A DNA stretch of 64,000 nt from Stenotrophomonas_A sp035629025 (GTDB lineage: Bacteria; Pseudomonadota; Gammaproteobacteria; Xanthomonadales; Xanthomonadaceae), in the NCBI GenBank assembly GCA_035629025.1, contig DASPIU010000029.1, positions 1-64,000 on the forward strand. The letters run 5' to 3'. The notes beneath the pieces are model-generated. The model made no database searches and was not told the origin of the DNA. It saw only the letters and a program-made list of their open reading frames with translations. Position numbers and translations under genes: made by a program. This document shows, one piece after another, positions 43,420 to 53,008 of the stretch; position 1 is the first letter of the stretch; the number at the start of each line of letters is the position of its first letter.

Positions 43420-45633
43420 TTACTTCTGCGGCTGCGTCTTCGGCTGTTCGCCATCACCACCGCCGACGGTCAGGCCGCGCTTTTCAAGCAGGGGCTCGAT
43501 CTGCGGCGCATGGCCGGCGAAGTTCTGGAACAGCTGCATCGCATCGACGCTGCCGCCCTTGGACAGCAGAGTCTTGCGGAAGTGGTCGCCGTTCTCGCGG
43601 CTCAGGCCGCCGTGCTGGCGGAACCACTGCTGGGTGTTGGCGTCCAGCACTTCGGACCAGATGTAGGCGTAGTAGCCGGCCGCGTAGCCGCCCATGATGT
43701 GGCTGAAGTACGGCGTGCGGTAGCGCGGCGGCACTGGCGGGTAGGCAATGCCGTCGGCAGCCAGCGACTTGGCCTCGAACGGCATCACCCCAGCAGCGTC
43801 CGGAATCTGCCCGGCCGAGAGCTGGTGCCAGTTCTGGTCCAGCATCGCCGCGCCCAGGTACTCGGTGGTGGCAAAGCCCTGGTTGAACTTGGCCGCCGCC
43901 ACGACCTTGTCGAGCAGGGCCTGCGGCATCGGCGCGCCGGTCTGGTAGTGCTTGGCGTAGTTCTTCAGGATCGACGGCCAGTCGGCCCACATCTCGTTGA
44001 CCTGCGAGGGGAACTCGACGAAGTCGCGCGGCACGCTGGTGCCGGAGAAGTACGGATACTTCACGTCCGAGAACATGCCATGCAGCGCATGGCCGAACTC
44101 ATGGAACATCGTGGTCACTTCATCCCAGGTCAGCAGGGTCGGCTGGCCGGCCGGCGGCTTGGGAATGTTGAGGTGGTTGGCGACCACCGGCTGGTGGCCG
44201 GTCAACTCGGACTGCGATACGTAGGAATTCATCCAGGCGCCACCGCGCTTGGAGGCGCGGGCGTAGGGGTCATGGATGAAGATCGCCAGCTGCTTGCCGT
44301 CAGCGTCGAACACGTCGTAGACGTAGATGTCGTCGCGGTACTTCGGCAGGTCGTGGCGTTCCTTGAAGGTCAGGCCGTATTCCTGGTTGGCGGCATAGAA
44401 CACGCCGTTTTCCAGCACGTTCTTGAACTCGAAGTACGGCTTGAGCTGCGCCTCGTCGAAGTTGTACTTGGCCTGGCGTACCTTCTCGCTGTAGAAGGCC
44501 CAGTCCCACGGCTCCAGCTTGAAGGTCGGCTTGCGCGCGGCCTTCTGCTCGGCGTCGATCATGGTCTGCAGGTCGGCGGCCTCGCGCTTGGCGTTGGCGA
44601 CCGCCGGCGGAGCCAGCTGGCCGAGCATGGCGTTGACTGCTTCGGGGGTCTTGGCGGTCTGGTTTTCCAGCGAGTAGGTGGCGTAGTTCGCAAAGCCCAG
44701 CAGCTTGGCTTTGTCGGCGCGCAGCTGCATGATCCGCGCAACCAGGGCGGTGTTGTCGTACTGGCCGCCGTGGCTGCCGCGGTTGACCGATGCTTCGTAG
44801 ATGCGCTGGCGCAGTTCGCGGTTCTTCAGCTGCGCCAGCGGCGGCTGGCCGGTGGTGTTGAGCAGGGCGATGACGTACTTGCCATCGAGCTTGCGCGCCT
44901 TGGCGGCTTCGGCGGCGGCGGAAATCTGCTCTTCGGACAGGCCGTCGAGCTGCTTGACGTCGTCCACCACCACGGCGGCGGCGTTGACTTCGGTCAGCAC
45001 GTTCTGGCTGAACTGCGTGCCCAGGCGCGCCAGTTCGGCGTTCATCGACTTCAGCGTGACCTTGTCGGCGTCCGACAGCTTGGCGCCGTCGCGCACGAAG
45101 TCGGTGTAGTACTTCTCGACCAGGCGCACGCCTTCGGCATCCAGGCCCAGCGTGTTGCGCTTGTCATACAGCGTCTGCAGACGCGCGAAGAGCTTGCCGT
45201 TGAGCGCGATCGCATCGCGGTGGGCGGCGAACTTGGCGGAGTAATCGGCCTGCAGCTGCTTGCGCGTGTCGTTGGTGTCGGTGCCGACGAGGTTGAAGAA
45301 CACCGTGGTGGCGCGGTCGAGGATGGCGCCGCTGTTTTCCAGGGCGATGATCGTGTTGTCGAAGGTCGGCTTGGCCTTGTTGTTGGCGATGGCCTCCACT
45401 TCCTTGAGCTGCTGCGCCATGCCCGCGTCGAAGGCCGGGGCGAAATCGCTGTCCTGGATCTTGTCGAACTGCGGGTAGTGCAGCGGCAGCGGGCTCTCGC
45501 TGAAGAACGGATTGGCCGAAGCCGGAGTGGCGGCGGTAGCGGCGGTGGCGCTCATGGTGTCGAGGGCATTGGCGAAGGCGGGCGTGGTTGCGCCGAGGGC
45601 GGCGGCCAGGGCCAGGGCGAGGCGGGTGGTCAA
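43420..45633 (-). CDS. dcp: Dipeptidyl carboxypeptidase, M3 family, exported
   Basis: 737 residues from a TTG at 45633. The TTG is preferred because AGGAG lies just upstream and the resulting N-terminus MTTRLALALAAALGATTPAFA is a clean signal peptide. The zinc motif HEFGHALH is in TTMFHEFGHALHGMF, with the third ligand region EFPSQVNEMW, as in M3 oligopeptidases; the C-terminal IMGGYAAGYYAYIWSEVL is typical of Dcp. It removes dipeptides from peptide C-termini in the periplasm. A hairpin terminator follows. Confidence 0.93.
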   Translation of the reverse strand: MTTRLALALAAALGATTPAFANALDTMSATAATAATPASANPFFSESPLPLHYPQFDKIQDSDFAPAFDAGMAQQLKEVEAIANNKAKPTFDNTIIALENSGAILDRATTVFFNLVGTDTNDTRKQLQADYSAKFAAHRDAIALNGKLFARLQTLYDKRNTLGLDAEGVRLVEKYYTDFVRDGAKLSDADKVTLKSMNAELARLGTQFSQNVLTEVNAAAVVVDDVKQLDGLSEEQISAAAEAAKARKLDGKYVIALLNTTGQPPLAQLKNRELRQRIYEASVNRGSHGGQYDNTALVARIMQLRADKAKLLGFANYATYSLENQTAKTPEAVNAMLGQLAPPAVANAKREAADLQTMIDAEQKAARKPTFKLEPWDWAFYSEKVRQAKYNFDEAQLKPYFEFKNVLENGVFYAANQEYGLTFKERHDLPKYRDDIYVYDVFDADGKQLAIFIHDPYARASKRGGAWMNSYVSQSELTGHQPVVANHLNIPKPPAGQPTLLTWDEVTTMFHEFGHALHGMFSDVKYPYFSGTSVPRDFVEFPSQVNEMWADWPSILKNYAKHYQTGAPMPQALLDKVVAAAKFNQGFATTEYLGAAMLDQNWHQLSAGQIPDAAGVMPFEAKSLAADGIAYPPVPPRYRTPYFSHIMGGYAAGYYAYIWSEVLDANTQQWFRQHGGLSRENGDHFRKTLLSKGGSVDAMQLFQNFAGHAPQIEPLLEKRGLTVGGGDGEQPKTQPQK

Positions 45634-45719
45634 GGAAAGCTCCTGCGAAATCGGAACCCCGAGGCTACCCGATGCCGCCGTGCCCCCGCCCGTGACGAAA
45701 GGCATGCGACAAGGCGGTT

Positions 45720-46310
45720 CTACAACACTTCAAACTGGCGCGCGATGAACAACAGCTGGTAAGCCAGGCCGGCCACGGCGAAAGCGCCGTGGTACAGGGC
45801 GTTGCGGGTGGCGATGGCGATCAGGCTGAATGCGACGCAGGCCAGGTCGCGCACCAGCATTTCGGTGGCCATGGCGGCGAAGTAGGCCTCGCCCTTGATG
45901 CGGGTATCACCCAGGTCGATCAGGTAGGCCGCGGCGAGGAAGCCGAAGAACCAGGCGCGCCGGGCCTGGAAGTAGTCACGCCAGTCCCGGTATTCGTCGA
46001 TGTTCTCCGGCAGCACCAGGGTGCACAGCAGATACAGCAGCAAGGCGTAGACGGTGACGAACAGGTAGAGGTTGAACGTCCACTGCGTGACCAGGCTCAG
46101 CCGGTACTCCCACCACCAGAACGAGAGCAGGTATACGAACATCGAGCCGGCCCAGACCAGGTGGACCCAGTACAGCCGCTTGCGCCCGGGGTGTTCGATG
46201 ATGCGGGCGAACTGCCGCAGCAGGTGGGTCAGGCCCAGGCCGACCACCATGCCCAGCACGATGCGCATGTGGATGAAGCCGGGGGACAGCACATCGGCGG
46301 CGGTCGGCAT
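45720..46310 (-). CDS. Integral membrane protein of unknown function
   Basis: 196 residues with about five membrane helices: MRIVLGMVVGLGLTHLL, WVHLVWAGSMFVYLLSFWWW, LYLFVTVYALLLYLLCTL, a helix at FFGFLAAAYLIDL, and the C-terminal ACVAFSLIAIATRNALYHGAFAVAGLAY. It resembles small uncharacterised membrane proteins of proteobacteria; no catalytic motif can be seen. ATG at 46310 is chosen; divergent from the glutathione peroxidase gene. Confidence 0.8.
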   Translation of the reverse strand: MPTAADVLSPGFIHMRIVLGMVVGLGLTHLLRQFARIIEHPGRKRLYWVHLVWAGSMFVYLLSFWWWEYRLSLVTQWTFNLYLFVTVYALLLYLLCTLVLPENIDEYRDWRDYFQARRAWFFGFLAAAYLIDLGDTRIKGEAYFAAMATEMLVRDLACVAFSLIAIATRNALYHGAFAVAGLAYQLLFIARQFEVL

Positions 46311-46446
46311 GCAGGGCTCCGTTGGGTGGGGCGCGGACACAGCTGGATCGTGGCCGATGGTGTGCCGGGCAGGGCGGCAGATCAATCCGCCGCCCCACGC
46401 CGCCACGGGCTGGCTTATGCTGGCCGGGCACATGCAGGGGGATGCA

Positions 46447-46929
46447 GTGACCACGGTCTACGATTTCAGCTATCAGGACAGCGCCGGCGTGAACCACGAC
46501 CTGGCCGAGCATCGCGGCCAGGCCTTGCTGCTGGTCAATGTCGCCTCGCGCTGCGGTTTCACGCCGCAATATGCGGACTTGCAGGCCTTGTGGCGTGAAT
46601 ACCGGCAGCGCGGGCTGGTGGTGATCGGCTTTCCGTGCAACCAGTTCGGTGGGCAGGAGCCAGCCGCCGACGAGGCGATCAAGGTCTTCTGCGCGCTGGA
46701 ATACGACGTTGATTTCCCGCTGTCGCGCAAGATCGAAGTCAACGGCCCGGCCGCCGACCCGCTGTGGCAATGGCTGCAGCGCGAGCGCCGCGGCCTGTTC
46801 GGCACCACCGCGGTGAAGTGGAACTTCACCAAGTTCCTCATCAATCGCGAAGGCCGGGTGGACGGCCGCTTTGCGCCGACGACCCGGCCGCTTGCGCTGG
46901 CAGCGCGGATCGAACATGTCCTGGGCTGA
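46447..46929 (+). CDS. Glutathione peroxidase (BtuE-like)
   Basis: 160 residues from a GTG preceded by AGGGGG. It reduces peroxides with thioredoxin or glutathione. The peroxidatic cysteine is C36 in VNVASRCGFTPQY; FPCNQFGGQEP holds the second conserved cysteine and the Gln, and KWNFTKFL the catalytic Trp/Asn. Cysteine rather than selenocysteine is used. An ATG five codons upstream is an alternative start. Confidence 0.92.
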   Translation: MTTVYDFSYQDSAGVNHDLAEHRGQALLLVNVASRCGFTPQYADLQALWREYRQRGLVVIGFPCNQFGGQEPAADEAIKVFCALEYDVDFPLSRKIEVNGPAADPLWQWLQRERRGLFGTTAVKWNFTKFLINREGRVDGRFAPTTRPLALAARIEHVLG

Positions 46930-46957
46930 GCCGGGGTGGAGTGCGGGCGATTGCCGG

Positions 46958-47341
46958 ATGCACTTCCAGGTGCAGGGCACGACGTTGCGGGTGGAGCTTG
47001 CCGGCGCCACCGGCACGGCGCAGGCGCGGCTGGCCTGCTGGACACGTGTGTCCGAGCAGGTGCAGTGCAGCGGGGCCGGCGCGGTGCTGGCGGTGGACCG
47101 GCGCGAAGGCGCGCTGGCCGCACCGGGCGAGTGGCGCGCGCTGCTGAAGGACCTGGACCTGGCTGCCTTCAAGAATCTGCCGCTGGCCTACGTTGGCAGC
47201 TGGCCGCGGGTGGCGCAGATGGAAGCCTTGAACCTGTCGCTGCTGGAGCGTGGCTTTCGTGCCCAGGTGTTCGACGACGAAGCGGCCGCGGCGCGTTGGC
47301 TGCGCTACGGCGAGCACGGGCGCGCACTGCGCCCGGGCTGA
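46958..47341 (+). CDS. Hypothetical protein, possibly SpoIIAA/STAS-like
   Basis: 127 residues from ATG 46958; ATG 46916 (overlapping the peroxidase stop) would add 14. The pattern LRVELAGATGTAQARLACW, LKDLDLAAFKNLPLAYVGSWPRVAQMEALNLSLLERGF and RAQVFDDEAAAARWL resembles the SpoIIAA-like (STAS/Sec14-type) proteins that end in a similar helix, but similarity is weak. Its stop abuts the fpr stop (47341/47342) with no gap. Confidence 0.6.
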   Translation: MHFQVQGTTLRVELAGATGTAQARLACWTRVSEQVQCSGAGAVLAVDRREGALAAPGEWRALLKDLDLAAFKNLPLAYVGSWPRVAQMEALNLSLLERGFRAQVFDDEAAAARWLRYGEHGRALRPG

Positions 47342-48121
47342 TCACTTTTCGACAAAGGCGCGCTCGAACACGTAGTGGCCCGGCTGGCCGATGCGCGGCG
47401 AGGCCTCGAAGCCGCGTGCGTCGAGCACGTGGCGCAGGTCGGCGAGCATCTGCGGGCTGCCGCAGATCATGAAGCGGTCGTTGGCGGTGTCCAGCGGCGG
47501 CAGGCCGAGGGTGCGCTGCATCTCGCCGCTTTCGATGAGCTCGGTGAGGCGGCCGCGGTTGCGGAATTCCTCGCGGGTCACGGCGGGGTAGTAGAGCAGC
47601 TTGTCGCGCAGCAGGTCGCCGAGGAATTCGTGGTTGGGCAGTTCGTTCTCGAAATAGTCGCGGTAGGCGAGGTCTTTCTCGAAACGCACGCCGTGGGTCA
47701 GGATGACCTTGTCGAAGCGCTCGTAGGTTTCCGGATCCTTGATGATGGACAGCCAGGGCGCCATCCCGGTACCGGTGCCGAGCAGGTAGAGATGGCGGCC
47801 GGGATGCAGGTCGCTGATCAGCAGGGTGCCGGTGGGCTTCCTGCCGACCAGGACCTGGTCGCCGGGCTTGATGTGCTGCAGGCGCGAGGTCAGGGGGCCG
47901 TTGGGTACCTTGATGCTGAAGAACTCGAGTTGTTCTTCCCAGTTGGCGCTGGCGATGGAGTAGGCACGCAGCAGCGGCCGGGTTTCGGTTTCCAGGCCGA
48001 TCATGACGAACTGGCCGTTGTCGAAGCGGAAGCCAGCGTCGCGGGTGGTGGTGAAGCTGAAGTAGTCGTCGGTCCAGTGCCGGACCTCAAGCACCGTTTC
48101 GGCGCCGAAAGCGGAAGACAT
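47342..48121 (-). CDS. fpr: Ferredoxin/flavodoxin-NADP+ reductase
   Basis: 259 residues. It moves electrons between NADPH and ferredoxin or flavodoxin for biosynthesis and oxidative-stress repair. FAD-binding RAYSIASANWEE (the RxYS motif), the phosphate-binding IKVPNGPLTSRLQ, NADP-binding GTGTGMAPWLSII and a C-terminal VFERAFVEK are characteristic of the bacterial subclass I enzymes. ATG at 48121. Confidence 0.94.
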   Translation of the reverse strand: MSSAFGAETVLEVRHWTDDYFSFTTTRDAGFRFDNGQFVMIGLETETRPLLRAYSIASANWEEQLEFFSIKVPNGPLTSRLQHIKPGDQVLVGRKPTGTLLISDLHPGRHLYLLGTGTGMAPWLSIIKDPETYERFDKVILTHGVRFEKDLAYRDYFENELPNHEFLGDLLRDKLLYYPAVTREEFRNRGRLTELIESGEMQRTLGLPPLDTANDRFMICGSPQMLADLRHVLDARGFEASPRIGQPGHYVFERAFVEK

Positions 48122-48245
48122 GCCGGGGGATTCGATTGGGGGGAACCCTGCGGATTCTAGCGCAAATGAGAGGGGCTCTCATTGGCGGCCGGTCGCCGGT
48201 TGCCGGGACCCCAGCCGTGTTCCCGATGCCTGATGGGCCGGGCCC

Positions 48246-49445
48246 TCATCCCTTCGGCGGTTCGATCTGCAGCAACTGCCCCTGCGCCTCATCGGTCAGC
48301 ACGTAGACCTTGCCGTCGGCGCCGACGCGCACATCGCGGATGCGCTGGCCCAGTTCGCCGAGCAGGCGCTCTTCGCCAGTGATGCGCTCGCCATCCAGGC
48401 TCAGCCGGATCAGGTTGCGCTCGGCCAGCGAGCCGAGGAACAGGCTGTCGTTCCAAGCGCTGCCGGAATGGCCCGTGTAGAAGGCCAGGCCGCTGAGCGC
48501 TGGCGACTTCGGCCAGTAGTGGTAAGGCTGCTCCAGCCCTTCGCGGGCCTGGCCGATGGCCTCGCTGATCGGCTGGCCGGAATAGTCGATGCCGTAGGTG
48601 ATCAGCGGCCAGCCATAGTTCTTGCCGGGCTCTGGCAGGTTGATCTCGTCGCCGCCGCGCGGGCCATGCTCGGTTTCCCACAGCTTGCCGCTGCGCGGAT
48701 CGATGGCCAGGCCCTGCGAGTTGCGATGGCCGTAGCTCCAGATCTCCGGGCGCGCGCCAGCCTGGCCGACGAAGGGATTGTCGGCGGGCACGCTGCCATC
48801 CAGGTTCAGGCGAACCAGCTTGCCTTGCAGCTTGTCCAGTTCCTGCGCCATCGGCCGCAAGGTGCGCTCGCCCTGGCTGATGAATACATGGCCCTGGCCA
48901 TCGAAGGCCAGGCGCGAACCAAAGTGGTTTTCGGTGTCGACCTTGGGCAGCTGCCGGTAGATCACTTCGACCTCGCTGAGGCCGCCGTCGCCCAGGACCC
49001 CACGGGCCACCGCGGTACCGGCGAGCACGCCTTCGCCCGGTTCGGCATAGCTGAGGTAGATGCGCCGGCTCTGGGCGAAATCCGGGGCCAAGGCCACGTC
49101 GAGCAGGCCGCCCTGACCGCGCGCGTAGACCGCCGGCACCCCGGCCAATGGCGCGGAGATGCTGCCATCGGCACCGATGCGGCGCAGCGCGCCGACCCGC
49201 TCGGTGACCAGGAAGCCGCCATCGGGCAGCAACGCCAGGCCCCAGGGGTGGCGCAGGCCGGTGGCCAGTTCGCGCACCTGGATCGTGCCGGCCTGGCTGC
49301 CCAGCGGGCGGGCGGTGGCAGTGGCGGCGCTGCGCGCGCTGGGCGCGGCGTCGCCGCTGTCCGCGGATTGGCCGCAGGCGCTGAGCGCGGCCACGGCCAG
49401 GGCAAGGGGAAGCAGGCGGGAGAAGGTGCGGGCGGCCAGGAGCAT
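48246..49445 (-). CDS. PQQ-dependent aldose sugar dehydrogenase, lipoprotein
   Basis: 399 residues. Lipobox VAALSAC (Cys about 24). Six-bladed beta-propeller of the soluble glucose dehydrogenase/YliI family: LRHPWGLALLPDGGFLVTERVG, QGGLLDVALAPDFA, NHFGSRLAFDGQGHVFISQGER (catalytic His and Gly-Ser), WSYGHRNSQGLAIDP, ETEHGPRGGDEIN and NYGWPLITYG. It oxidises sugars to lactones in the periplasm with PQQ. No pqq genes are in the window. Confidence 0.92.
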   Translation of the reverse strand: MLLAARTFSRLLPLALAVAALSACGQSADSGDAAPSARSAATATARPLGSQAGTIQVRELATGLRHPWGLALLPDGGFLVTERVGALRRIGADGSISAPLAGVPAVYARGQGGLLDVALAPDFAQSRRIYLSYAEPGEGVLAGTAVARGVLGDGGLSEVEVIYRQLPKVDTENHFGSRLAFDGQGHVFISQGERTLRPMAQELDKLQGKLVRLNLDGSVPADNPFVGQAGARPEIWSYGHRNSQGLAIDPRSGKLWETEHGPRGGDEINLPEPGKNYGWPLITYGIDYSGQPISEAIGQAREGLEQPYHYWPKSPALSGLAFYTGHSGSAWNDSLFLGSLAERNLIRLSLDGERITGEERLLGELGQRIRDVRVGADGKVYVLTDEAQGQLLQIEPPKG

Positions 49446-49472
49446 GCGCGGTGGACTCGGTCGTCGGAAAGC

Positions 49473-51335
49473 TCAACGATAGCCAGCAGCCTGCAGTTCA
49501 AACAACTCCGCGTAGCGCCCGCCGGCGGCCATCAGCTGCTCATGGGTGCCGGCTGCCTCGATGCGGCCGTTGGCCAGCACCAGGATGCGGTCGGCCATGC
49601 GCACGCTGGAAAAGCGGTGCGAGATCAGCACCGCGGTGCGCTGCGAGGACAGTTCCTTGAAGCGCTGGAATACCTCGTACTCGGCGCGCGCATCGAGCGC
49701 GGCGGTGGGTTCGTCGAGGATCATCACCTGCGCATCGCGCAGGTAGGCGCGGGCGATGGCGATCTTCTGCCACTGCCCGCCGGACAGGTCCACGCCGGTC
49801 TTGAAGCGGCGGCCGATCAGCTGTTCATAGCCGTGCGGCAGCTGTTCGATCACCTCGTCGGCGAGCGCGCGGCGCGCGGCGGCCTGGATGCGCGGAGCAT
49901 CGTCCATCGCCGCGACCAGGCCCACGCCGATGTTCTCGCCGGCGCTGAGGTGGTAGCGCACGAAGTCCTGGAAGATCACGCCCATGTTCGCGCGCAGGTC
50001 ATCCAGGTCGTAGTCGCGCAGGTCGCGGCCGTCGAGCAGGATGCGGCCTTCGTCCGGGTCGTACAGCCGCGCCAGCAGCTTGACCAGCGTGGTCTTGCCG
50101 GCGCCGTTCTCGCCGACCAGGGCCAGCACTTCGCCAGCGCGCAGCTCGAAGTCCAGATGGCGCACGGCCCATTGTTCGGCGTCGGGATAGCGGAAGCCGA
50201 CGTTCTCGAACACGAAGCCGCGCGTGATCGGCCGTGGCACCGCCACCGCGCCGGGCCGCGAGACGATCTCCGGTTCGATGGCGAAGAACGAGAACAGATC
50301 GTCCAGGTACAAGGCCTGGCCGGCGACCTGCGAAAAGCCGATCAGCAGGCCCTCCAGCAACTGGCGCAGGCGCAGGAAGCTGCCGGCCAGGAAGGTGAGG
50401 TCGCCGATGCTGAAATCGCCGCGGATGGTGCGCCAGGCGATATAGGCGTAGGCGACGTAATAGCCCAGCGTGCCCAGTGCCGCCAGCAGCGTGCCCCATA
50501 GCGCGCGCTTGCGCGCCAGGGCACGGTTGGCGCGGTAGTAGCGCTCGGCGAGTTGGCGGTAGCGGGCGATCAGGAAGTCGTGGAGGTTGAAGATCTTCAC
50601 TTCCTTGGCCGTCTCGACGCTGGCGCCGACCTGGCGCAGGTAGTCGAGCTCGCGCCGCTCCGGCGTCCACTGGTAGTTGAGCGAATAGCCCAGGGCGTTG
50701 AAGTGCGATTCGCCAATGAACGCCGGCACCAGGGCCAGCGCCAGCAAGGCCATCAGCCATGGCGCATAGACCAGCAGACCGACGGCGAAACTGGCGACGG
50801 TGATCGCGTCCTGCAGCTGGCCGAACAGCTGGCTCATCAGGTTCATGCGGCCCATGCTCTGACGGCGCGCGCGGTCGAGCCGGTCCTGCAGCTCGGGATC
50901 TTCGAAATCCTCCAGGTCCAGCTGCGCGGCGTGCGCCATCAGGCGCACGCTGGTGGCGTTGTTGAACAGTTCCGAGAGCAGGTTGTCGGCATAGGCGACG
51001 AGCCGGCCGAGCAGGTCCGAGCCGATCGCCAGCGCCAGCTCCAGCCCCAGCAGACCCAGCAGGTGGTCGAGCTGGCCGCTGGCCAGTGCCTGGTCCAGCG
51101 CGTGCAGGCCCGGTTGCACGCCGGCCAGGCGGATCGCCTCGTCGATGATCAGCTTGCCGATGTACAGCGTGGCCACGGGCATCAGCGCGCGCAGCAGGCG
51201 CAGGCCGAGGCTGGTGAGGGTCAGGCCGGGGCTGGTTTCCCAGATCTGCCGCAGGAATGGCGGCAGGTTGCGCAGGGCGTGGAAGCGTTCGCGCAGGCTG
51301 GGCTGGCGGGCGGGGGCGGCGGCAGCTGGGGTCAT
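49473..51335 (-). CDS. ABC transporter, fused permease-ATPase (exporter type)
   Basis: 620 residues. The membrane domain (about 30-330) has about six helices; the ATPase domain (about 365-610) shows Walker A GENGAGKTTLV, Q-loop IFQDFVRYHLS, signature DLSGGQWQKIAIARAYL, Walker B VMILDEPTAALD and switch His in LISHRFSSVRMADR. Half-transporter that must dimerise; similar to multidrug/lipid exporters, but the signature and N-domain place it in the large group without a known substrate. No accessory genes are nearby. Confidence 0.9.
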   Translation of the reverse strand: MTPAAAAPARQPSLRERFHALRNLPPFLRQIWETSPGLTLTSLGLRLLRALMPVATLYIGKLIIDEAIRLAGVQPGLHALDQALASGQLDHLLGLLGLELALAIGSDLLGRLVAYADNLLSELFNNATSVRLMAHAAQLDLEDFEDPELQDRLDRARRQSMGRMNLMSQLFGQLQDAITVASFAVGLLVYAPWLMALLALALVPAFIGESHFNALGYSLNYQWTPERRELDYLRQVGASVETAKEVKIFNLHDFLIARYRQLAERYYRANRALARKRALWGTLLAALGTLGYYVAYAYIAWRTIRGDFSIGDLTFLAGSFLRLRQLLEGLLIGFSQVAGQALYLDDLFSFFAIEPEIVSRPGAVAVPRPITRGFVFENVGFRYPDAEQWAVRHLDFELRAGEVLALVGENGAGKTTLVKLLARLYDPDEGRILLDGRDLRDYDLDDLRANMGVIFQDFVRYHLSAGENIGVGLVAAMDDAPRIQAAARRALADEVIEQLPHGYEQLIGRRFKTGVDLSGGQWQKIAIARAYLRDAQVMILDEPTAALDARAEYEVFQRFKELSSQRTAVLISHRFSSVRMADRILVLANGRIEAAGTHEQLMAAGGRYAELFELQAAGYR

Positions 51336-51438
51336 GCGGCGATTGTCGCGGCAAAGGCGCCCGCGCGGCAGCCGGGTGCGCGCATGCGCCGCGCCTCAGT
51401 TGCGCCAGGACGCATCCGGCAGGCGTGCGGCGCAGGCA

Positions 51439-51822
51439 TTACTTCGATTGCGTGGATTTTCCGGACTTGCCGTAGTTGCCGGAGTCCTGCGTACGCGGCG
51501 CCTCGGTCGGGCCGGTGGATTCATCCGGGTCCAGCGTGCGCACCGCTTCGCCGCGCGGGCCGAAGCTGTCGGCGCCATCGTCGTAGCGGATCAGGTTGCG
51601 CACCGCACGTACGCCGGGCAGGGCGGCGACGCATTGCTCGGCCAGTTCGCGCATCTGTGGCTCGGGCACTTCGCCGGTCAGGGTGACTTCGCCGTCGCTG
51701 ACCTGGGCCAGGATTTCGGCCGCCTCGATGCGTTCGTCGCGGGCAAGGGTCACGGCGATGTCGTCGCCGATCAGGCTGTCGGAGCGGATGCCGCGGGCAT
51801 CGTTCTGGTTTTCGCGGGTCAT
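51439..51822 (-). CDS. BON domain protein
   Basis: 127 residues. One BON domain (about 18-85; DDIAVTLARDERIEAAEILAQVSDGEVTLTGEVPE, then AEQCVAALPGVRAVRNLI) with no signal peptide. BON modules bind phospholipid or other envelope partners, and related small proteins (OsmY-, LysM-linked) respond to osmotic stress. The C-terminal tail is polar and repetitive (GKSGKSTQSK). ATG at 51822 is used instead of a longer frame. Confidence 0.88.
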   Translation of the reverse strand: MTRENQNDARGIRSDSLIGDDIAVTLARDERIEAAEILAQVSDGEVTLTGEVPEPQMRELAEQCVAALPGVRAVRNLIRYDDGADSFGPRGEAVRTLDPDESTGPTEAPRTQDSGNYGKSGKSTQSK

Positions 51823-51889
51823 GGCGGGCTCGCTGCAAGGGCTGGCCCGCAGTCTTGCGCCGGCGTCGTGACGGCAGCGCAAAACGGGC

Positions 51890-52780
51890 TCATTCGTCCA
51901 GGCGCAGGGTCAGGCACTTGGCCGCGCCGCCGGATTTGAGGAACTCGTCCAGCGGGGTTTCCAGCGTGGTGTAACCCCAGGCGGCCAGCGCGCCACGCAG
52001 CGCGGCGCTGGCGCGGTTGAGCAGCAGCACGCGGTCCAGGTCCACCGCGTTGCAGGCAAAGGCCAGCGCGTCCTGCTCGGTCACGGCAATGCGCTGCTGT
52101 GGCGGGATGCGCGCGGCGATCTGCGCCTGTGCGGCTTCGTCGAAGGCTGCCGGGTAGTAGAGCAGGCGGCCATCGCGCAGCGGGCAGAAGCAGGTGTCCA
52201 GGTGATAGAAGCGCGCATCGACCAGGCGCAGCGGCACCACCTCCACACCCAGCATGCGTTGCAGTTCCGGTGCCACGGCGGCATCGCTGCGGTGGCCGTG
52301 GCCCAGCCACAGCAGACCGGGCCGGCCGCGGTCGAACAGCGCATCGCCGGCGCCTTCAAAGTACAGCGGCTCGGGCAACGGGCGGATGCGCATGCCGGCG
52401 CGGCGGAACCAGTCGATGCACAGCGGCTCTTCGCCACTGCGTTCGGCATGGCGAAAACGGCTGGGCACGAAGTCGTTGCCGCGCACCAGCCCGGCGTTCG
52501 CGGTGAAGACCAGGTCCGGCAGGCCGGGGGCCGGGGGCAGCAACGCGATGTCGGCATGCTCGGCCAGCCGCGCGTGCAGGGCGCGCCATTGCAGCGCGGC
52601 GCGCTGGCGGTCGGCATGGTGGACGTGACCAGCCATCCACGGGTTGATGACGTAGTCCACGGCGAAGTGATCGGGCGCGCACAGCAGCAGGCGGTGGCGC
52701 GCGGCGGCGAGGTCGTCGTTGGCGGCGGGAGGCAGTTCGTGGTCGCTGCCGGGTGCTGGCAGGCCGTGCTTGAGATCCAT
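51890..52780 (-). CDS. Amidinotransferase/dimethylargininase family hydrolase
   Basis: 296 residues of the guanidine-modifying fold. Motifs include NPWMAGHVHHADRQRA, LVFTANAGLVRG (the FxAN motif), a central YFEGAGDALF (Glu-Gly-Asp), FYHLDTCFCPL with the catalytic His-Leu-Asp, and the nucleophile C289 in GGAAKCLTLRLDE. These match dimethylarginine or arginine/citrulline hydrolases; which substrate is used cannot be told. ATG at 52780; divergent from fumarase. Confidence 0.85.
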   Translation of the reverse strand: MDLKHGLPAPGSDHELPPAANDDLAAARHRLLLCAPDHFAVDYVINPWMAGHVHHADRQRAALQWRALHARLAEHADIALLPPAPGLPDLVFTANAGLVRGNDFVPSRFRHAERSGEEPLCIDWFRRAGMRIRPLPEPLYFEGAGDALFDRGRPGLLWLGHGHRSDAAVAPELQRMLGVEVVPLRLVDARFYHLDTCFCPLRDGRLLYYPAAFDEAAQAQIAARIPPQQRIAVTEQDALAFACNAVDLDRVLLLNRASAALRGALAAWGYTTLETPLDEFLKSGGAAKCLTLRLDE

Positions 52781-52952
52781 TGCTGCGCTCCGCATTCGGG
52801 GAGCGTTGAACCTAGCGGCGGCGTATTGCACGCAGGTGTCCGCAGGCGGCGGCCCCGGCGGGGCTGCGCCTGAACCGGTTGCAGCGGCCCGCGGCGGGGG
52901 GTGGAACAGGCCGTGCCGATCCCGGTCCTCCGGCCGCGCTGGCGCTTTGGCT

Positions 52953-52958
52953 TAAAAT
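52953..52958 (+). promoter_or_regulatory. Putative -10 box of the fumarase gene
   Basis: TAAAAT (5 of 6) about 50 nt before the GTG start of the fumarase gene, in the gap divergent from the amidinotransferase gene. -35 not clear. Confidence 0.4.
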
Positions 52959-53008
52959 GCTCCGGCTAACCCTTCGTCAGCCTCCCGCAAGCCTCCCAAG
53001 AGCCAGCC